From: Plazaster borealis | Lineage: Eukaryota > Echinodermata > Asteroidea > Forcipulatida > Labidiasteridae | Reading direction: 5' to 3' | NCBI GenBank assembly: GCA_021014325.1 | Contig: CM037464.1 | Span: 8,649,127 to 8,713,126, forward strand | Length of the DNA stretch: 64,000 nucleotides | Shown here: in pieces, positions 60,401 to 64,000 of the stretch | Numbering within the stretch: the stretch's first letter is position 1 | Layout: each line of letters begins with the position of its first letter | The notes under the pieces: model-generated | Databases searched by the model: none | Told to the model about the DNA's origin: nothing | The model's input: only the letters and a program-made list of their open reading frames with translations | Position numbers and translations under genes: made by a program

Positions 60401-61070
60401 AAGGAAGGGGATTTTTCCTCCCTGTTCCTCCTCGACTGAATTTAATGTTTGACGTACATTTTGTAGGGTCTATTTGGTACAATAGTTAGTAAGATCATGG
60501 GTACTGGCTTGTTTGATGATTTCCAAAATGTCATCCACATATCTTTTCAATAAGCTGGGTTTGCAGGAGATGGGCACTGTCATGATGGCCTCTTGTTCCA
60601 ACCTTTCCATAATTTGCAGCTCGTGGACTGACTGGTGAACCCATCGCTGCGCCAAAGTTTTGCTTGTAGATCTACATGTACATCCCGGAAAAGTAAAGTA
60701 TGTGGTCATGAGGACAAATTTCATCAAGATCATGATAGATACAATGCCTTGATCCTCAAATCCCTATCATGTTCAAGTAGGTTCCAGCAACCAATTTTGG
60801 AAGCTTGAGATATCAATTTTTTGTTTCCTCCAAATTAAAGGGCATAAACAAACTAAATACATGTAAGAGTAGTAGAATAGTACTTTTTGGGGGGATGTAG
60901 GATAAACGGTGCAGGAGATGATTTTCAGGGTTTCCTCTATGGGGGTGTTTGTGGAGAGGGAGATGACATCATGAGAAATAAAAATCTCTTCCTCCTCTGT
61001 GACACCAAGTTCCTGTGTAAGATGTTGTGAGATTTTGACACGGTGACTGGTGGTGCCCACCAAAGGTGCA
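57451..61070 (-). mobile_element. Decayed Penelope-like retroelement (PLE) split by minisatellite
   Basis: PLEs code for one protein with a reverse transcriptase and usually a C-terminal GIY-YIG endonuclease. Read antisense from 61063: PLVGTTSH-like VGTTSHRVK, FISHDVISLSTNTPIEETL (RT motif), ERLEQEAIM, KPSLLKRYVDDILEIIKQ (60500-60560, catalytic YVDD intact), GGKIPFLDAHS, YLFFNCHHPFHQKLG, GYPKW, GLSEKVSRVLKKHGI, DHVARANH, then IRESI*IRRGAVVMNRDEG near 59615-59645. After the minisatellite the protein resumes as KRDKGVYNLSLIYDPLI (about 57645-57695). The GIY-YIG core is not clear. Frameshifts and stops make it inactive. The final motif order matches Poseidon/Penelope-type PLEs. Confidence 0.85.
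57688..59618. repeat. Minisatellite, 28-bp unit, about 69 copies
   Basis: The plus-strand unit is TCTGTTCATGAC plus CTCTGTTCCCCTCG with point variants (CGCT, CCAC, CATC, CTTG). Read antisense, one phase gives MNRDEGNR. Because 28 is not a multiple of 3, the frame shifts each unit and a TGA recurs every third unit, so the array is not an open reading frame. Larger duplications are visible: blocks recur at 307 bp (57751 and 58058) and 616 bp (58890 and 59506). It lies exactly within the C-terminal coding part of the Penelope-like element. Confidence 0.95.
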
Positions 61071-61084
61071 AGAATATCTGCTAA

Positions 61085-61300
61085 ACATTGACTGGTGCAA
61101 GTTTTGAACCTGCGTTCTCCAGATTAACAATTCAGCACTCTACCAGCTGAGTTATCTAGCCCAAATTTTGGCGGTCTCCCTATTTTGTAATATCTTTATT
61201 CTGGGGTGCCAGTTAGAAGCCATTCAACCTGAAACTGCTGTTTGACCAGGGAACACATCAAAGTTTACGATACAATCTGGGACAGGACAGCTGCCCCCAT
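61085..61300 (-). mobile_element. tRNA-like repeat with long conserved leader, copy 2
   Basis: On the minus strand GGGCTAGATAACTCAGCTGG, an anticodon loop TTGTTAATC (GTT, Asn-like) and GCAGGTTCAAAACTTGC form a recognisable tRNA shape. The same leader blocks as at 22085 (GTATCGTAAACT, AAATAGGGAGACCGCCAA) lie upstream. The B box is decayed (GGTTCAAAAC), so it is not called a functional tRNA gene. Confidence 0.6.
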
Positions 61301-64000
61301 AGGCCAAAAAATAATAATATTAATAAAAATTAAAATAAAGGGTCAGACATTTAATGGTTTGTAGGGCACATTGGGTTGATTTGGTGTCGGATTCCCCATA
61401 CGACTGAACTACCTCCCTCGATTACCAACAGGTGAAAATAACACTGCTGCATGTCTTCCCACATACTGTAGGAAAATAATCAGAGTGCTGTCAGCAATAA
61501 CAAAACGAGTTGCAGTGTCATTGGCAAGCTGCCTGATAATGAAATGTTACATGTATGGCCCCATTTCGGCACACCCTCTCCCACCCCACATCTCTATATC
61601 TCTAGTATCTCCCTTGAGAATGAAAACTGTTATAAATCTTAGAAGCCCCTTCTTGGAACTTCAGGTGAACAGAAAGTGAACATGAACAGTTTGACATTGA
61701 ATCACATTTCCACTTTTTGTTGCCCCATAAATGGAACACCCCAGGGTTTCTTTGGGTTAACCCCATTTTTGTATGTCACAATTGCGAACTGATTAAGGCC
61801 ACTAAGATTTGATCTTCCTGGTAAAGCATTTGTTGGAGCCAATAACTTCTTTTCTTATGGTAAAATATATTTCTTTGTTGGATTCGCATCAGAGTTTGGC
61901 CTAGTATGTGATTTCAGCACTGTCTCTTCATGCACCTCCTTGGTGTTTGTCATAAGGTTTGGCAATTTTGAGAATATCTAAACCCGGATCTGGCCTATTA
62001 GTCAAAATCTTTCACCCCCTAATAGTACTGATCGGAAAAAACAATAGCACCTATCAGGTACAAATATGTGCTCTACAGACTACTTTATTTGCTGAGTCTC
62101 AAGCTTTATTTTTCTGCTTTATCTTTCCATCCATACTCAAATTTGTCCTAAAACCTGCTTTATGAGATCATTATGCAATAAACATTTAAGTCTGAGTAGT
62201 AAATCAAATTATTTAATACAGAAAGTGAAAATTATCTTGTTAAGCAATACAAATTTATCATAATAAAGTATAGACCATATAATGTTTGAATTTGCATATT
62301 GTCAACAAAAGAGCCACATTGCATAGCCCAGAATTTCTGCAGGCACAATTCTTACACTGCTCGAAAGCATTTACTGTATTAATACAAGTTTTTATCAACT
62401 TTTTATTACAACAGGAAATCTTAAAACTTGTTCAGCTGATTTTGTTTTCATTTTCAATTCTTCTTTACATGATGCAAGATGTAAACATTCTTATTGACCA
62501 GTTTTTAGTATCTTGCCTGCCAGGATTTACACTGGAATGCACAAGAGGCAATCTTTTCATAAACAAGGTGACACTGTCTATTTTATCAATATTTTCTCAG
62601 GGATTTTCAGGGGGGGGTATGAATGTTCCCAAACTACGATTGATTATGTAATAATAAAACCATAAAATGAAAAGTTTCGTTGAGAGTTAAAACCTTCACA
62701 AAACACTGTCTGAAAAAGTATACCCAGGCCTGCAAGAATGGGGGTTGGTGTGATCGGGATGCTGGAATATACTAAGCACCTCCTACATGTACTTTTAGTT
62801 TACTCAAAAATTCACCCTGACATGAATGGAAAACTTAGAAAAGTCAAAAATGTATTTAAACGTGTGGCATGTCAAATTTTAGAAATTTATTTTAAAATCC
62901 GCCCATCAAGTCTGTCGGAGCTCATGTTCAGCACCAAGCTGTGCCCGGATGGCCAGCATTATTATACCTTGTGATATGCCTGTTTTTGGTATGTGCCTGG
63001 TCAGCTTGGCCCTGGTTGTGTGGACGTATTCTGGATTAATCCGATGCAGGATTTAAACGGGGGCGACAGGGATTTTCAGTGTACATGTATATAGTTCGAC
63101 TGTTCAAAGGACAACAGTTTTTTATGGTGTAAAAACCTTGCGCTGCCAGGGTCCCAGCAATGACGGCGCGGCGTTCAGCACTTGGGCATACGGGCTAAAC
63201 AAGGTTAGTCTAACTGCCCATAGAGCTATCCACACCTCTTCAAAGTGTAATACTGTATATAAGTCCCTTGAATGGCTTTTTCCAAAACTCAGCTTGAGCT
63301 CTGGCTCCATCTCGGGGCTTCGTTGAAAACACCGTCCAGTGTACACTGTTCCCAAATTGATGACGGAGCTTAAGCCAGAGCCAGAGCCGAGGTTTGGAAA
63401 GATATCATTTTTTAGGACTTTCCAAACGAAGCAAGATCGGTCATGGCAGACATGGTTGGTTTTGTGTTTTGTTTTTTTTTCCTGAGTGTGGGTTGGACGA
63501 GTTTTGTGTTTATTATAAAAATTCAAATGAAAGTGATCTATGTGTGAGTTGAACAAAATTAATAATGAATGCATTTTCCATTTCACCTGGCTAAGCCTCG
63601 TGAAAATAAAATAAATAGTGCACTATTTATTTTATTAATAAAAAATGAAATATATCCGCCCCAAAAAGGGACATTTATGTGTTAGTGGTTTTAGCTTCTA
63701 GCCTTAAGTGTGAACAATTTTTCTTTTTGTAAAAATCTGCCCCAAAACGTAAGTTAAAAAACCAACACGACAAATTATTGCTTTTAAAATATGGCCTGAA
63801 ACCTTGCAATAAAAGATGTCAGAAGGTACTGCTATATTAGCAAGGAAAATGCACTTCAATGCTTGGTATGCCAGATTTTGAAAAAGCACATAAACAGCAC
63901 TGGTTCTCTGGAAAAAATATATATCAATATAAACAGTTATTTACTGTTTTACGTAATTGCGGACAAATTTGGAGAAATGTCTATACATTGGTTGTACATA
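61301..64000. other. No recognised gene at right edge
   Basis: This is AT-rich sequence, possibly CCDC25 intron 1. A short foldback lies at 63265-63415 (CCAAAACTCAGCTTGAGCTC opposite GAGCTTAAGCCAGAGCCAGA). Open frames of 121 codons (62286 +) and 154 codons (63122 -) show no family resemblance; the latter overlaps the foldback. Confidence 0.4.
63265..63415. mobile_element. Short foldback element (GCTCTGGCT type)
   Basis: The left arm TTTTTCCAAAACTCAGCTTG and right arm GAGCCGAGGTTTGGAAAGAT are imperfect inverts, with GAGCTCTGGCT / AGCCAGAGC inside. It is similar in design to 2353-2478. Confidence 0.45.

Noticed and set aside
63122..63586. Minus-strand 154-codon frame
   Set aside because: It overlaps a foldback element and low-complexity sequence; no family match.

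Overview
The window is animal nuclear DNA. It is AT-rich, has long introns with GT/AG exon borders, and is full of tRNA-derived SINEs, foldback (MITE-like) DNA transposons and decayed retroelements. Gene content and repeat style suggest a marine invertebrate deuterostome, most likely an echinoderm such as a sea star. That assignment is an inference, because no species-diagnostic sequence is present.

Layout. (1) Positions 1 to about 44,330, minus strand: the 5' half of a focal adhesion kinase gene (FAK/Pyk2 family). Eight coding exons between 31867 and 6200 join in a continuous reading frame of 297 codons and encode most of the N-terminal FERM domain. The end of the FERM domain, the linker, the kinase domain and the FAT domain lie beyond position 1. 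A probable non-coding first exon ends at 44120, leaving a 5'-UTR intron of about 12 kb. (2) Positions 44,770-47,700: a SINE followed by a stack of nested mobile elements. A sense-strand CR1/Jockey-type retrotransposon remnant is interrupted by a TTAA-flanked MITE and by an antisense non-LTR remnant, which itself carries a third insertion with a 5-bp target duplication. (3) Positions 53,488-53,724, minus strand: an intact 78-codon BLCAP homologue. About 600 bp away, on the opposite strand, is a short exon starting MVFYFKSEG that looks like the first coding exon of CCDC25, so the interval between them is a candidate bidirectional promoter. (4) Positions 55,260-57,400: a complex cluster of inverted repeats. 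(5) Positions 57,451-61,070, minus strand: a decayed Penelope-like retroelement whose C-terminal coding segment is split by a minisatellite of about 1.9 kb (about 69 units of 28 bp). Each unit, read antisense, spells the element's own MNRDEG motif. (6) Positions 61,080-64,000: a tRNA-like repeat and otherwise unassigned intronic or intergenic DNA.

How the genes relate: FAK (adhesion signalling), BLCAP (small membrane protein) and CCDC25 share no obvious pathway. The only arrangement with a likely functional meaning is the BLCAP/CCDC25 head-to-head pair. The most unusual feature is the Penelope-derived minisatellite, and the nested retroelement stack is the best internally proven insertion history.
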